Assembly (NCBI RefSeq): GCF_902686445.1
Contig: NC_062215.1
Coordinates: 24,636,750-24,700,749 of the forward strand
Length of the DNA: 64,000 nucleotides
Direction: 5' to 3'
Origin: Sciurus carolinensis
Taxonomy: Eukaryota > Chordata > Mammalia > Rodentia > Sciuridae
Numbering within the stretch: the stretch's first letter is position 1; every line of letters starts with the position of its first letter. Shown here piece after piece: positions 62,241 to 64,000 of the stretch. Below the pieces are notes generated by a model. It searched no databases. It worked only from the letters and a program-made list of their open reading frames with translations, and had not been told where the DNA came from. A program made the translations under genes and the position numbers.

Positions 62241-64000
62241 CGCCTTTGCAGGAAGGGGGGGTATTCTCGACATGGGGCGGCGGGGGCGGAGGAGAGGCGG
62301 AGGCAAGCAGCGGGCTGCCTCGCAAGGGACGCCAGCAGTGGAGCCCTCTCCCCAGGCGGGTCGGAGAGGGAGGGAGGGAGAGCACGCACAGAGGGAGAGA
62401 GAGCGCGCCCCAGTCCGGGGAGCAGCCAGAGAGGTCCCACAGGATAATTAAAGAGGAGGTAGTTCTCTTCCCACCCCCCAACACCTCCACCTCCACCCCG
62501 CAGGCCCTCATTTCCTTTTCTCTGTCCCCTTGACAGAAGATGTTTATTAAACAACAGCAGCAGCAGCAATCCACAGGAGATGAAGTGAAAGGGATGGGGG
62601 AGAAGTTCAGGATTTTACAGGGCTTATCATCTTTGGAGGGGGTTCAGGTGCACTATTTGGGGGAGATTTACGTGACTGGGAGCTTCCCCTTCTCCCTCAG
62701 TGGCAGAGGGAGGAGAGAGGGGAATAAAATGGGATGAATGCCCAAGGACCCACTGTGTGTACTGAAATTAGAACCTGCCAGAGGTCAGAGGGATTATTAG
62801 GCCCTGGAAACTCGACCCTCCAAAAGAGTTTAATACAACTAGCCAAAGTCTTTAACTCCTTTAAATTTCGTGGGTCTTTTCGGATGTGTATGGGGCAACT
62901 CTTTCCACTTTCCTTCAATGAGAAACTTCCCAGGCCCGTAAAATTGGGCAGATGAAGGAGCTAAATAGAAGAGGTTAAGTTAGCTCCCCTGAGGTGTCAC
63001 AGAGCCCAGGCAAGGGAAAGGGTCCCCAACCAGAATGTGAAAAAGTCCGGAGTTATTGCCCCTTCCACCCAGAAAAGGAGGAGCAGAGACCAAATTTTCC
63101 ACTTTCCTGTTCAGCTCTTCTAATTCGCGATTGTCGCGCCGGACGACTTATAAACGCTGGTATAGGGCACCAACATGGACAGCCAGCCCCCAGGGTCGGT
63201 CTTTCCCCCACCCGCTGCTTTGCCTCCCGCTGATCCCCTCGCTGGAGCTTCCAAATAGTCCGTTTTATTAGAATCTACTCTATGGCCCAGCTAAGGAACT
63301 CCCCCGGGGCCACCGGCTGGTTTCCTGGCTCCTCTCCCGGCCATTGCTCCTCCAGCTTCTGCCCTGGCTACAATCGCCACTCCTGGTGTGTCTCCGGTAT
63401 TCGCAGACCCTAGACAGACCCGAATCCCTCGGGTTGGGCTTAGGGGCAGACTTCTTGGCAATTTTCTGACCCTAAACCATTATAAGGCAGGCTGCCCTCA
63501 GAGCCATGGCCTCAGCCCCCACCCAGTCCTTTTAACAAAAGCGGGCCGCTCTAACTTGGGGTTTGGTCTTTTTGGCCACTACCCCTCTGCCCTGCGGAAG
63601 GCTGCGGATAACCTCCGCACTCGCACAGACACACTCCCGCCCGCTTTTCTTTCCAAATGAAGCCATCTCGTGTCATTACGTGTGAAATACGAGGGCGAAG
63701 CGCCATATTTCTTCACATTATGGCGATTTCAAAATGATTTTTTAAAGATCAATGCTGGCGCCCAGCCGGCCCCCTCCTACTCCACCCCCGCTCTCCGAGG
63801 GCGACAGCCGGGTAGATCCGGAACCAAACAGCGTGAAGATCTGCTTTTTCCATAGGACCCAAGTGGGGAAACAAAAATCCGATGCAAATTCTTTTAAGTA
63901 GCGGTTGGACGCTTGGGAAAGTCGAGGGAGCTCCCCGGACTTGCCAGCTAGAAAGCTGGGCACTGAGAGAATGAATCACAGTTAAGGCAAAGCACCTGTT
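62241..64000. other. HOXB9 upstream region
   Basis: CpG-rich to 62.45 kb, then unique sequence. A patch at 63660-63760 (CTCGTGTCATTACGTGTG, CATTATGGCGATTTC) and a perfect octamer ATGCAAAT at 63882-63889 may be regulatory. The miR-196a-1 hairpin expected farther upstream of HOXB9 is not found before the window ends. Confidence 0.4.

Noticed and set aside
61829..64000. Search for miR-196a-1 upstream of HOXB9
   Set aside because: No match to the mature sequence on either strand. It is expected several kb further upstream, beyond the window.

Overview
The window is the middle and 5' part of a mammalian HOXB cluster, with every recognised gene on the minus strand. Six complete two-exon homeobox genes lie in the canonical order HOXB4, HOXB5, HOXB6, HOXB7, HOXB8, HOXB9 from low to high coordinates. 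The predicted proteins (251, 269, 224, 217, 243 and 250 aa) have the lengths I remember for the human proteins and differ from them at only a few residues. This points to a mammal, probably not a primate; I cannot name the species. Each gene has a large first exon (N-terminal activation region, plus a YPWM-type motif in HOXB4 to HOXB8), one short intron, and a second exon with the 60-residue homeodomain. GT-AG junctions were placed so that the conserved protein reads through.

Layout: 1-11.5 kb is HOXB3-HOXB4 space. It probably carries 5' non-coding exons of HOXB3, whose coding exons lie off the low-coordinate edge, together with enhancer-like conserved-looking blocks. HOXB4 is at 11.57-14.4 kb. 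The miR-10a hairpin (15900-16009) is on the same strand 1.5 kb upstream. A 12 kb interval follows, with a candidate retinoic-acid element, a lineage-specific-looking inverted duplication and a conserved-looking block near 26.6 kb. HOXB5 (27.5-30.0 kb) and HOXB6 (32.0-34.4 kb) come next. A promoter-like block at about 41 kb sits between HOXB6 and HOXB7. HOXB7 is at 43.2-46.5 kb, HOXB8 at 47.9-50.3 kb and HOXB9 at 56.8-61.8 kb, and the last 2.2 kb lie upstream of HOXB9.

How it works together: the genes encode sequence-specific transcription factors that act with PBX/MEIS partners to specify anterior-posterior identity; they are read collinearly along the body axis. Post-transcriptional control is visible in the sequence. 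The HOXB8 3'UTR carries a near-perfect miR-196 complementary site, and the HOXB6 and HOXB7 3'UTRs each carry an 8-mer miR-196 seed match. miR-10a is encoded inside the cluster.

I found no new gene family or defence-type system. The less ordinary signals are: a ~176 bp inverted duplication (24.07/25.13 kb); a 10-codon upstream ORF overlapping the HOXB9 start codon; inverted pairs of TTTATG/TTTATAG-type sites in three separate blocks; two CTCF-like motifs in convergent orientation around HOXB7-HOXB8; and candidate retinoic-acid response elements. 'Conserved-looking' here means AT-rich, CpG-bearing, motif-dense sequence of the kind known around HOX genes; no alignment was possible.
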